From assembly GCA_964561705.1 (NCBI GenBank), contig CAZLQJ010000042.1, positions 1 to 17,232 on the forward strand: 17,232 nt of DNA, read 5' to 3'. Under the pieces are notes generated by a model. That model saw nothing but the letters and a program-made list of their open reading frames with translations. It ran no database searches and was not told the DNA's origin. Positions 7,193 to 14,314 of the stretch are shown piece after piece. Source of the stretch: HGM12587 sp964561705 (GTDB lineage Bacteria > Bacillota > Clostridia > Lachnospirales > Lachnospiraceae). A program made the position numbers and the translations under genes. Numbering within the stretch: the first letter of the stretch is position 1; each line of letters starts with the position of its first letter.

Positions 7193-8161
7193 TTATTTTA
7201 CATCTTTCTTTTTCATTACATCGATCAAGATCGCACCAAGTAATACGAAACCTGTGATGATCAGCTGCCAGTTTGCCTGTAAGCCGATAAATGGTAAACC
7301 TACCTTCATTAAACAGATAACGATAACACCTAAGAATGCTCCTAAGATCGTACCTGTTCCACCGGAAGCAGATACACCACCTACGATGGCACCGGAAATC
7401 GCATCCATTTCGAAGCCGGCACCTGAACCCGGATAAATGGTTGCATAAGTTGCTGCATAAGCAACACCTGCAAGACCTGCAAAGAAACCACAGATTGCAT
7501 AAGCTGTAATATGATATTTCTTAACATTTACACCAGCCAGTCTGGTTGCTTCTTTGTTACTTCCGATTGCGATTGTATAACGTCCAACTTTTGTATGATT
7601 TAATACGAAGGACATAATGATTACCAATACAACGATCAGGATGATACCTACAGGAACAACTTTTCCGTTAATTGTTACACGGAAGATTTTTCTGAACCAT
7701 CCTGCTGCGTTCATGGATGATGGCCATGAAACACCGAAACCACCGCAAAGTGCTGGTCCAAGACCACGAGTGATCATACAGGTACAAAGTGTTGCAAGGA
7801 ATGGAGGCAAATCCATGATTGCAACTAATACACCGTTTAAGATACCGATCAGTACACCACAGATAATGGTAACAACCAAAGCTACTGCTACTGGCATTCC
7901 CTGATGTACGGTCAGATAACCACCGATCAATGCATAACATACAAGACCTGTACCGATGGAAAGGTCTACACCACCTGTGATCAGTGGAAATGTAACACCA
8001 ATTGCCATCAATGCAATATAGTATGCACAGTCTGATACGGATACAATCGTATTATAAGTTCTGAATGTAGGACTGAGAATGCTGAAGATTGCGATCATCG
8101 CAACGATGATCCCTACAACCATCGCCTCACGTCCATTAATTAAACCTTTTTTCTTACCCAT
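7193..8161 (-). CDS. CUT2-type sugar ABC transporter permease (second permease)
   Basis: Integral membrane permease of the RbsC/AraH/XylH family. The product has 322 residues with about 8-10 hydrophobic segments. Family motifs are visible: GVTFPLITGGVDLSIGTGLV, NGVLVAIMDLPPFLATLCT, the cytoplasmic coupling stretch YTIAIGSNKEATRLAGVNVKK, and the glycine-rich GAIVGGVSASGGTGTILGAF near the C-terminus. AGGAGG lies 10 bases before the ATG, and the gene begins 14 bases after the ATPase gene, so they are co-transcribed. It differs clearly from the other permease of the operon, so the transporter is probably a heterodimer rather than the homodimer typical of RbsC. Confidence 0.93.
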   Translation of the reverse strand: MGKKKGLINGREAMVVGIIVAMIAIFSILSPTFRTYNTIVSVSDCAYYIALMAIGVTFPLITGGVDLSIGTGLVCYALIGGYLTVHQGMPVAVALVVTIICGVLIGILNGVLVAIMDLPPFLATLCTCMITRGLGPALCGGFGVSWPSSMNAAGWFRKIFRVTINGKVVPVGIILIVVLVIIMSFVLNHTKVGRYTIAIGSNKEATRLAGVNVKKYHITAYAICGFFAGLAGVAYAATYATIYPGSGAGFEMDAISGAIVGGVSASGGTGTILGAFLGVIVICLMKVGLPFIGLQANWQLIITGFVLLGAILIDVMKKKDVK

Positions 8162-8175
8162 CTTCTTTCTCCCTC

Positions 8176-9672
8176 CTAGTTAATCTCTCTTGTAGCAAGA
8201 TTCATGATATTTTCCTGAGTTGCCTCTGAAATATCGATTTCACCAGTTTTCTTACCTTCGCACATAACGACGATACGGTCGCTCATACGTAAGATTTCTG
8301 TCATTTCGGAAGAAATCATGATAATGGATTTTCCTTCTGCTGCTAATTTGTTCATTAATTTGTAGATTTCGTTCTTCGCACCAACGTCGATACCTCTTGT
8401 AGGTTCGTCGAAGATCAAGATATCACAGTCACGGGCAAGCCATTTTGCAATAACAACCTTCTGCTGGTTACCACCGGATAAGTTTACAACCAACTGGTCA
8501 ACACCCGGAGTTTTTGTTGCAAGTGCATCTACATATTCCTGAGCAACCTTTTCTTCCTTCTTCTTATCAATGAAGAGACCTTTCATAAAGTCTTTCATGG
8601 AAGCCATGGTTGTATTCTCAGCAACTGTTTTCTGAACGACGATACCATAACGTTTTCTATCTTCTGAAAGATAACCGATACCATAATTTACAGCATCCTG
8701 TGGGCTGTTGATCGTTACTTTCTCGCCGTTGATATAAATATCACCGCTTGTCTTAGGGTCAGCACCAAATAATGCTCTGGCTGTTTCTGTACGTCCAGCA
8801 CCCATCAGACCTGAGAAACCTAAAATTTCTCCTTTACGAAGTTCGAAGCTGATATCCTGCACCATCTTACCTGCATTTAAGTGTTCAACCTTTAATACAA
8901 CCGGAGCATCTGCCGGAACAGCACTTTCTGTCTTAGGATCTTCATAAATTACACGACCAACCATCATGTTGATGATATCTTCTTTTGTACATTCATTTGT
9001 AATCAAAGTTCCTACATAAGTACCGTCACGCATAACGGTTACACGGTCCGTAATCACTTTGATTTCGTCCATACGGTGGGAGATATAAACCATTGCGATA
9101 TCTCTCTTCTTCAGATCTCTGATGATCTTGAACATTTCTTCGATTTCAGCTTCTGTAAGTGCTGCGGAAGGTTCGTCGAAGATGATAACTTTTGCATCAA
9201 AGGAAACTGCTTTTGCAATTTCACACATCTGCTGTTTACCTACCGTTAAGTTTGCCATAGTTTCTGTAGGATCAATGTCTACATTTAATCTGTCGAAAAG
9301 CTTCTGTGCTTCTTCGTTCATTTTCTTATCATCGATCTTCACACCATTCATGAATTCTCTACCGATGAATAAGTTCTGTGCTACTGTCAGGTGACCTAAC
9401 ATGTTAAGTTCCTGATGTACGATTACGATACCTGCATCCTGGGCTTCTCTCGTATTTTTAAATTCTACTTCTTTGCCTTCATATGTAATGGTACCGGAGT
9501 CTTTTTTATAAATACCTGTTAAAACTTTCATCAAAGTGGATTTACCTGCACCATTTTCACCCATCAGTGCAAGAACCTCACCTTTTCTAACTTCCAAATC
9601 TACGTGATCCAGCGCGTGAACACCAGGGAAAGATTTGTCAATATCTTTCATTGTTAAAATAATATCGCCCAT
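8176..9672 (-). CDS. Sugar ABC transporter ATP-binding protein with two ABC domains (RbsA/MglA type)
   Basis: Cytoplasmic ATPase that powers the importer; its 498 residues match the usual RbsA/MglA length of about 500. Domain 1 has Walker A GENGAGKST (38-46), a Q-loop Gln87, a divergent signature LTVGKQQ (142-148), Walker B VIIFDEP (162-168) and H-loop His199. Domain 2 has a degenerate Walker A GLMGAGRT (288-295) with Arg in place of Lys, a canonical LSGGNQQ (398-404), Walker B ILIFDEP (418-424), and Ser in place of the H-loop His in MISSEMTE. This asymmetry is normal for the family and implies one competent site formed by domain 1 Walker A and domain 2 signature. It lies between the two permease genes. 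Confidence 0.96.
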   Translation of the reverse strand: MGDIILTMKDIDKSFPGVHALDHVDLEVRKGEVLALMGENGAGKSTLMKVLTGIYKKDSGTITYEGKEVEFKNTREAQDAGIVIVHQELNMLGHLTVAQNLFIGREFMNGVKIDDKKMNEEAQKLFDRLNVDIDPTETMANLTVGKQQMCEIAKAVSFDAKVIIFDEPSAALTEAEIEEMFKIIRDLKKRDIAMVYISHRMDEIKVITDRVTVMRDGTYVGTLITNECTKEDIINMMVGRVIYEDPKTESAVPADAPVVLKVEHLNAGKMVQDISFELRKGEILGFSGLMGAGRTETARALFGADPKTSGDIYINGEKVTINSPQDAVNYGIGYLSEDRKRYGIVVQKTVAENTTMASMKDFMKGLFIDKKKEEKVAQEYVDALATKTPGVDQLVVNLSGGNQQKVVIAKWLARDCDILIFDEPTRGIDVGAKNEIYKLMNKLAAEGKSIIMISSEMTEILRMSDRIVVMCEGKKTGEIDISEATQENIMNLATREIN

Positions 9673-9702
9673 TTTCTTACCTATCCTTTCTCTGTATTCT
9701 CA

Positions 9703-10677
9703 CTAGTTCTTTCTGCGTCTAGCAGAAACGTCTGAGTAAACCGCACCAATAACGATCAAACCTGTAATAATGTACTGATATTCTTTTGTAAAGCCGATTG
9801 CAAGAATACCCTGCTGTAACAGAGAGATGATAAGTACGCCGATAACTGTACCGCTGATTGATGCAATACCACCTGCCATGGATGTACCACCCATTACACA
9901 GCCTGCGATTGCTTCGTTGTTGTACTGATCGCCGTAACCTGGCTGTACTGTAGAATATGCTGCTACGAAGAAGATTGATGCAATACCAACTAAGATACCG
10001 CAGATTACGTATGCAAGCATTTTCCATTTCTTGGTGTCAACACCTGAAAGTCTGACTGCTTCTTCATTGCTTCCTAAGCAAAGGATGTAACGACCAGCTT
10101 TTGTTTTGTTTAAGATGATCGCACAGATCACTGCCACTACCAGGAAGATGATCAGACCTACCGGAATGCCGTTGTAGCTGATGAGATTTCTGAACCATCC
10201 GCCAACTGCATTTGCCTGTGGCCAGCTTACAGACTGTGTTTTTGTAAATACTGCTGCAAGACCTTTTGCAATGTTCAAACTTGCCATGGATACGATAAAT
10301 GGCGGCACGTTCAAATAAGATACCAGATAACCATTAAAGATACCAAAAGCAAAACCGATCAGAATACTTAATACTAACGCAGCTGCCATTGGGACACCGT
10401 AAGATGTCAGACAGTAACCTGCGATCAATGAACAACAGAACATTACCGGTCCAATCGAGAAATCAATTCCGCCGGTCGCAATAACAAACGTTACTCCTAA
10501 GGAAAGGAAGCCTAAGAAGTATACATAGTTCAGGGTGATCATAATACGGGACATACCGAAGAACTTTCCGCCGGTCATAGCACCAAATGCAAGGTACATC
10601 AGGAGCAGTACACCAATCAGGATAATTCTGTTAAATCCCACCTTCTTTACAAATGCGTTTTGTTTGATTTTTTCCAC
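9703..10677 (-). CDS. CUT2-type sugar ABC transporter permease (first permease)
   Basis: First gene of the importer operon. The product has 324 residues, with multiple membrane helices and RbsC-family motifs: GVTFVIATGGIDFSIGPVMF, NGYLVSYLNVPPFIVSMASL, YILCLGSNEEAVRLSGVDTKK and GCVMGGTSMAGGIASISGT. The start codon is GTG at 10675-10677, with GGGAGGA ending 9 bases upstream; no suitable ATG lies nearby. It shares the fold and key motifs with the second permease but is clearly diverged, so the two probably pair in one heteromeric channel. Alternatively each could serve a different binding protein. Expression is expected from the promoter at 10752-10780. Confidence 0.93.
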   Translation of the reverse strand: MEKIKQNAFVKKVGFNRIILIGVLLLMYLAFGAMTGGKFFGMSRIMITLNYVYFLGFLSLGVTFVIATGGIDFSIGPVMFCCSLIAGYCLTSYGVPMAAALVLSILIGFAFGIFNGYLVSYLNVPPFIVSMASLNIAKGLAAVFTKTQSVSWPQANAVGGWFRNLISYNGIPVGLIIFLVVAVICAIILNKTKAGRYILCLGSNEEAVRLSGVDTKKWKMLAYVICGILVGIASIFFVAAYSTVQPGYGDQYNNEAIAGCVMGGTSMAGGIASISGTVIGVLIISLLQQGILAIGFTKEYQYIITGLIVIGAVYSDVSARRRKN

Positions 10678-10708
10678 CTTTACTATTCCTCCCTAATTAA
10701 TACATAAA

Positions 10709-10734
10709 ACCGAACATTGTACCCTCTGTTCGGT
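10709..10734 (-). promoter_or_regulatory. Dyad in the importer operon leader (operator or leader hairpin)
   Basis: ACCGAACA and TGTTCGGT form a perfect 8-base inverted repeat around a 10-base spacer, between the transcription start and the ribosome site of the first permease. On the RNA it is an 8-base stem followed by three T, which is too few for firm termination. It could equally be the operator of a dimeric repressor. Confidence 0.5.
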
Positions 10735-10751
10735 CTTGATTGCTAACAAGC

Positions 10752-10780
10752 ATTATACTATTTGCTCAAAACCCCGTCAA
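10752..10780 (-). promoter_or_regulatory. Promoter of the sugar importer operon
   Basis: On the minus strand, TTGACG (10780-10775), a 17-base spacer and a perfect TATAAT (10757-10752) give the strongest SigA-type promoter seen in the window. It is about 75 bases before the GTG of the first permease. Confidence 0.85.
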
Positions 10781-10793
10781 CACAATTGTTGTT

Positions 10794-10853
10794 ATTTTAG
10801 GTATTTTTGTGACATTTTTCGCCCTTCTTTTGTGCACTTTGTACATTTTAGGT
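10794..10853 (-). repeat. 9-base direct repeat and associated motifs upstream of the importer promoter
   Basis: ACCTAAAAT occurs exactly twice on the minus strand, at 10853-10845 and 10802-10794, offset by 51 bases; AAAATGT occurs at 10849-10843 and again at 10818-10812, offset by 31 bases. These offsets are near whole helical turns. The block ends just before the -35 and is a plausible activator-binding region. Confidence 0.4.
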
Positions 10854-10897
10854 CCTTTTAATCGTTCACATTGCCCTAAATCTGAGTCTTAAGCAAG

Positions 10898-10928
10898 CGA
10901 GAGGACGCAAATCTCGTCCTCTCGTTTT
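10898..10928. terminator. Hairpin downstream of fucI
   Basis: CGAGAGGACG pairs with CGTCCTCTCG (10-base stem, 7-base loop). It lies 35 bases after the fucI stop, as expected for its terminator, but the T run (TTTTCT at 10925-10930) follows it on the plus strand. In the fucI direction the next bases are CTTGCTTAAG, so termination of fucI here would be weak. Confidence 0.55.
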
Positions 10929-10959
10929 CTATTCACATTTTATTTATGAAGCAATCAAT

Positions 10960-12759
10960 TTATTTGTAGAATGGTCCGTATGCAGCGCAAGCTCTGTAGT
11001 CAGCGCCTTCTTTATCCATACCAAATGCATTCCATGCTGCCGGTCTGAAGATTTTATCTTCCGGTACGTTATGAAGTGCTACCGGGATTCTTAAAATAGA
11101 GCACATTGTGATCAAATCTGCACCAATATGTCCATGGGAGATCGCACCGTGGTTTGCACCCCAGTTGTTCATTACATCATATGCTGTTTTGAATGGAGAA
11201 CCTTCTTTGTGGTCACATCTTGGAGCAAACCATGTACATGGCCATGTGTAGTCTGTTCTCTTCCAAAGTGTATCAGAAACGTCTGTAGGAAGACCTACAG
11301 TCCATCCTTCTGCGATCTGAAGAACCGGTCCTAAACCTTTTACAAGGTTGAGACGGATCATTGTTACAGGCATGGTCGCTGTTGTTTCAAATCTTGAAGA
11401 GAATCCGCCGCCACGGAAGTATCCGTTATCAGCCGGGTTCCATGTTGTAGCTCCCATGATTGCTTTCTGATCTTCTTCAGTTACTTCATACCAAGGTTTC
11501 ATCACTGCATTGCCGTTTTCGTCTTTTGCTTCTGCATTTGCATCAAGACAGCATGCACCGGAGTTGATCAGGTGGATTACACCGTCAGCGTCTTTTGCTT
11601 CGCCTTCGATCTCATATCCTGTCACTCTCTTGATCGCATCACCGCTCCAGTAGGTACGAACATCTGCGAACATCTGCGCTTTGTTTGTTAAGAGTTTCAT
11701 GAATAACATTCCAAGACTGTTGAGAACGTCATTTTCTGTAGCAAGGATGTATGGCTCTCTTGCGCCGTTCCAGTCGAAGGATGTATTTAATACTGCTTCT
11801 GCGAAGTCACCGTTTGGATAGAAGTCAGTCCACTGTCTCTGTCCCTGGAAACCAGCTGCGATGGCATTGTGACCAACCATTTCTTCTTCACAGCCTTCCG
11901 GAAGATTCTTGTTTCCGTTCATTAAGTCTTTGATGATCACTGCCATCTTCACAACGAATTCGAACTGTTCTGCCTTCTTTTCTTCGCTCATCTTTAATTC
12001 ATCCGGGTTCTTATCAAAACCGATCTTGCAGGTTTCTTTTGCCCATTTGAGTGCTTTCTGGAATTCTGCTTCGTCATAGATGCCTTCTGTCATACGACGG
12101 ATGATTTCTACTTCATCAACAGATTCTACTCTCATGCCCAGGTAGCTTTCTAAGAAATCTGAATCAATGATAGATCCGCCGATACCCATACAGATGGAAC
12201 CGATCTGTAAGTAGGATTTTCCTCTCATAGATGCTGCTGCAACTGCTGCGCGGCCGAATCTTAATAATTTTTCTTCAACGTCTGCCGGGATTGTACCGTC
12301 TTCGATATCCTGTACGTCATGTCCGTAAATACCGAATGCAGGAAGTCCCTTCTGTGCATGTGTTGCAAGAACGGATGCCAAATATACTGCACCTGGTCTT
12401 TCCGTTTTGTTGCATCCCCAAACAGCTTTGATGGTTGTAGGATCCATATCCATGGTTTCTGAACCATAGCACCAGCAAGGTGTTACTGTTAATGTAATTG
12501 CAACGCCTTCTTTTCTAAATTTTGCTTCACAAGCTGCCGCTTCTGCTACACGTCCGATCGTAGTGTCTGCGATTACAACCTTTACAGGTTCTCCATTCGA
12601 ATATTTTAAGTTTTCTTCAAATAATTTCTTAGCTGCCAAAGCCATTCCCATTGTCTGGTCTTCCAGACTTTCACGAACTTTTAAAGCTCCTCTACGTCCA
12701 TCGATCGTTGGTCTGATACCAATTACAGGATAATCACCGATTAATCTGCTCTCTGCCAT
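10960..12759 (-). CDS. fucI: L-fucose isomerase
   Basis: Cytoplasmic Mn2+-dependent aldose-ketose isomerase converting L-fucose to L-fuculose (also D-arabinose to D-ribulose in some members). I chose the ATG at 12757-12759 because GGAGG lies 10 bases upstream; the open frame continues to 12924 but without family-like sequence. The product has 599 residues against 591 in E. coli. It begins IGDYPVIGIRPTIDGRRGALKVRESLE, shown here in part as family-typical. Expected metal ligands are present: Glu342 in ATEND, Asp366 in FADVRTYW and His537 in WGANHG, with spacings close to E. coli Glu337, Asp361 and His528. It is transcribed alone toward the importer operon, divergently from the AraC regulator. 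No kinase or aldolase accompanies it. Confidence 0.96.
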   Translation of the reverse strand: MAESRLIGDYPVIGIRPTIDGRRGALKVRESLEDQTMGMALAAKKLFEENLKYSNGEPVKVVIADTTIGRVAEAAACEAKFRKEGVAITLTVTPCWCYGSETMDMDPTTIKAVWGCNKTERPGAVYLASVLATHAQKGLPAFGIYGHDVQDIEDGTIPADVEEKLLRFGRAAVAAASMRGKSYLQIGSICMGIGGSIIDSDFLESYLGMRVESVDEVEIIRRMTEGIYDEAEFQKALKWAKETCKIGFDKNPDELKMSEEKKAEQFEFVVKMAVIIKDLMNGNKNLPEGCEEEMVGHNAIAAGFQGQRQWTDFYPNGDFAEAVLNTSFDWNGAREPYILATENDVLNSLGMLFMKLLTNKAQMFADVRTYWSGDAIKRVTGYEIEGEAKDADGVIHLINSGACCLDANAEAKDENGNAVMKPWYEVTEEDQKAIMGATTWNPADNGYFRGGGFSSRFETTATMPVTMIRLNLVKGLGPVLQIAEGWTVGLPTDVSDTLWKRTDYTWPCTWFAPRCDHKEGSPFKTAYDVMNNWGANHGAISHGHIGADLITMCSILRIPVALHNVPEDKIFRPAAWNAFGMDKEGADYRACAAYGPFYK

Positions 12760-12796
12760 TTTGCGTATACCTCCATTTTTATTTCTGCGCATTTTT

Positions 12797-12827
12797 ACCA
12801 AGTAAAACCTTCTTTTGCTTGGTTTTA
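12797..12827 (-). promoter_or_regulatory. Overlapping, mutually exclusive hairpins in the fucI leader
   Basis: On the minus strand, TAAAACC (12827-12821) can pair with GGTTTTA (12809-12803), 7 bases. Alternatively ACCAAG (12823-12818) can pair with CTTGGT (12802-12797), 6 bases. The two share the ACC segment and cannot both form. They start near the predicted transcription start and could be a switch, an operator or chance. Confidence 0.3.
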
Positions 12828-12834
12828 TGTACTG

Positions 12835-12840
12835 ATTATA
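12835..12840 (-). promoter_or_regulatory. Perfect -10 of the fucI promoter, no recognisable -35
   Basis: TATAAT lies on the minus strand about 75 bases before the fucI ATG. At 17 bases upstream is GTGCAT, which matches the -35 consensus poorly. A perfect -10 with a missing -35 is the usual look of an activator-dependent promoter, and an AraC-family gene starts divergently 106 bases away. Confidence 0.6.
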
Positions 12841-12873
12841 CAATACATTCCCGCAGAATGCACGTAAAAAATC

Positions 12874-12893
12874 GTTCGGATATGGACATTTTT
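12874..12893. promoter_or_regulatory. Candidate operator between fucI and the AraC gene
   Basis: GACATTTTT (12885-12893, plus strand) also occurs at 10811-10819 upstream of the importer promoter, and TTTTTGTGA occurs in both regions (12890-12898 and 10804-10812). CCGAAC (minus strand, 12879-12874) also occurs in the importer leader dyad. The block lies upstream of the fucI -10 and overlaps the -35 of the regulator gene, fitting joint activation and autoregulation. Confidence 0.4.
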
Positions 12894-12911
12894 TGTGATT
12901 TTTGTTATTCT
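12883..12911 (+). promoter_or_regulatory. Candidate promoter of the AraC-family regulator
   Basis: TGGACA (12883-12888), a 17-base spacer and TATTCT (12906-12911) match SigA elements at 5/6 and 4/6. The ATG lies 35 bases downstream with GGGAGA 6 bases before it. Confidence 0.45.
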
Positions 12912-12946
12912 GAGAAAAAATCAATAGATTCAGCGGGAGATTTTAT

Positions 12947-13867
12947 ATGAAAGCTTTTCATGAGGTTCGAAATTATAATTCAGATTTAATGGTATGGTAT
13001 GCCGGATATGAAAATATCAGTTTTGTGGCACATTGGCAAAAAGAAATCGAATTTGTTTATGTCCGTTCCGGAGAATGCAGTTTTCACGTGGCTGACCACA
13101 GCTTTACGGCACATGCCGGGGATCTTGTCATCTGCGAAAGCGGTCAGATCCATTATAGCGATTCCTATGATGCCAAAAACAAACTGGATTTTCTGATTTT
13201 CGATACCAATCTCATCAGTTCCAGATTTCAAAATCCGCATTTCAAGAGTCCACTGATCACCGCTAGAGAATTAGAGGAACTGGGGCTTTCTCAGGGGTTG
13301 CTGCGAATCTTTTCTCTTATTCCGGAGGAATTAGAAAAAAAACAGCCTTATTATAAAGAAATCATTACCTCTCAGATCCGGGAATTCTGGTTTCTTCTAA
13401 AAAGAAAGCTCCCAAGAACAGAAAATGTAGAAGATGAAAGCCGCCGTGCACGTATGCTGACAGATTTCCAGGAACTTTTAGATTATATCGATCACCATTA
13501 TGCGGAAGAATTAAGCCTGGAGCACGCTGCAAGTATGATGCATTTTTCGCCCAGCCATTTTTCCAAAACCTTTAAAAAGCTGATGGGTATGAATTACGTT
13601 ACCTATTTAAATATGGTTCGGATCGAGCAGGCGATTCAGCGACTCGGTACCCAAAAGTACCGGATGATCGACATTGCCCTGGAATGTGGTTTTTCCAATA
13701 TCCGCACATTCAACCGTGTTTTTAAGGAGATTACCGGATCTACCCCTTCCGATTTTCTGACACAGGTAGACCCGGAACTTTACAAAACTACTTATTATCA
13801 TCGAAAATCGGGGGAAGCAGAGTACGTAGAGGGGGATTCTACGACCATGCGCCCGAATTTCACCTAA
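12947..13867 (+). CDS. AraC-family transcriptional regulator with N-terminal cupin
   Basis: Sugar-responsive DNA-binding regulator of 306 residues. The N-terminal cupin-like sensor covers about residues 20-90, with HWQKEIEFVYVRSGECSFHV and the AGDLVICESGQIHYSD turn. The C-terminal AraC-type DNA-binding domain covers about residues 172-272, with helix-turn-helix one around LSLEHAASMMHFSPSHFSKTF and helix-turn-helix two around MIDIALECGFSNIRTFNRVF, ending in the family phrase GSTPSDF. A C-terminal tail of about 35 residues extends beyond the domain. GGGAGA lies 6 bases before the ATG. It is divergent from fucI and therefore the likely activator of fucI and perhaps the importer operon. The effector is unknown; L-fucose or a pathway intermediate is a guess. 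Its 3' end is only 8 bases from the converging next gene. Confidence 0.93.
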   Translation: MKAFHEVRNYNSDLMVWYAGYENISFVAHWQKEIEFVYVRSGECSFHVADHSFTAHAGDLVICESGQIHYSDSYDAKNKLDFLIFDTNLISSRFQNPHFKSPLITARELEELGLSQGLLRIFSLIPEELEKKQPYYKEIITSQIREFWFLLKRKLPRTENVEDESRRARMLTDFQELLDYIDHHYAEELSLEHAASMMHFSPSHFSKTFKKLMGMNYVTYLNMVRIEQAIQRLGTQKYRMIDIALECGFSNIRTFNRVFKEITGSTPSDFLTQVDPELYKTTYYHRKSGEAEYVEGDSTTMRPNFT

Positions 13868-13875
13868 TTTATTCT

Positions 13876-14145
13876 TCAGACACTTCTTCCGTGTCCGTTA
13901 CAGCCTCCATTTTGCAGATAGCTAATGATCTTATCATATTGCAAAAGATTGATTGTCGTTAACTCGATATTTTCCTTGCTGATACATTCCGCAAAGGAAG
14001 TGTCCAGGGATGTTTCCCCATGTCCCTCCAGTGCATAGATCACCGGAAGATCTTTATATTCCACATGAAGGTGACTGCTCAGTCCCTCATAATCATCCAA
14101 CGTCTGACTGCCATCTTTTTTCGTCAGATGACTAATCTCTATCAT
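13876..14145 (-). CDS. Uncharacterised small protein, 89 residues
   Basis: I do not recognise the family. The start is the ATG at 14143-14145, because AAAGGAG lies 7 bases upstream; the frame is open to 14268 but the extra 41 residues look like translated AT-rich leader. The protein starts MIEISHLTKKDGSQTLDDYE, is soluble-looking and mixed in charge, has no signal peptide or membrane segment, and contains LPVIYALEGHGETSLDTSF, a two-residue Cys/His pattern near its end (GGCNGHGRSV) and a central Cys in AECISKENIEL. The balanced composition, good ribosome site and regular predicted helices argue that it is real. It converges on the AraC gene with 8 bases between stops and no terminator, and follows the transporter terminator. 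No function is proposed. Confidence 0.7.
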   Translation of the reverse strand: MIEISHLTKKDGSQTLDDYEGLSSHLHVEYKDLPVIYALEGHGETSLDTSFAECISKENIELTTINLLQYDKIISYLQNGGCNGHGRSV

Positions 14146-14266
14146 CTTCCCGCTCCTTTCTCTACTCCTTATATTTATATTAAGAAGCAATTTTGTTTTC
14201 TTTTTGAAAGAACCGTGAAAAAAGAGTGTTCTTTTTGTGTTTTTTCTGCGAAATCCAGTGAAAGGC

Positions 14267-14299
14267 AAAAAAAGAGTGCGAAGACTAACTCCGCACTCT
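14267..14299 (-). terminator. Intrinsic terminator after the symporter gene
   Basis: On the minus strand, AGAGTGCG (complement at 14292-14299) and CGCACTCT (complement at 14273-14280) form an 8-base stem with an 11-base loop. A run of seven T follows at 14273-14267. It starts about 15 bases after the symporter stop codon. Confidence 0.85.
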
Positions 14300-14314
14300 G
14301 ATTTTCTAATCAGA

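Noticed and set aside
9719..10027. Minus-strand open frame inside the first permease
   Set aside because: Alternative-frame shadow, with Arg/Cys/Tyr-rich composition unlike a real protein.
12948..12962. TGAAAGCTTTTCA resembling a catabolite-response element
   Set aside because: It is 13 bases, lacks the central CG of the CcpA site and is simply the start codons of the AraC gene.
14146..14266. AT-rich leader of the 89-residue protein gene, with TATAAA-like sequences
   Set aside because: No -35 at proper spacing was found, so no promoter is called; the extra in-frame codons upstream of 14145 have poor composition.
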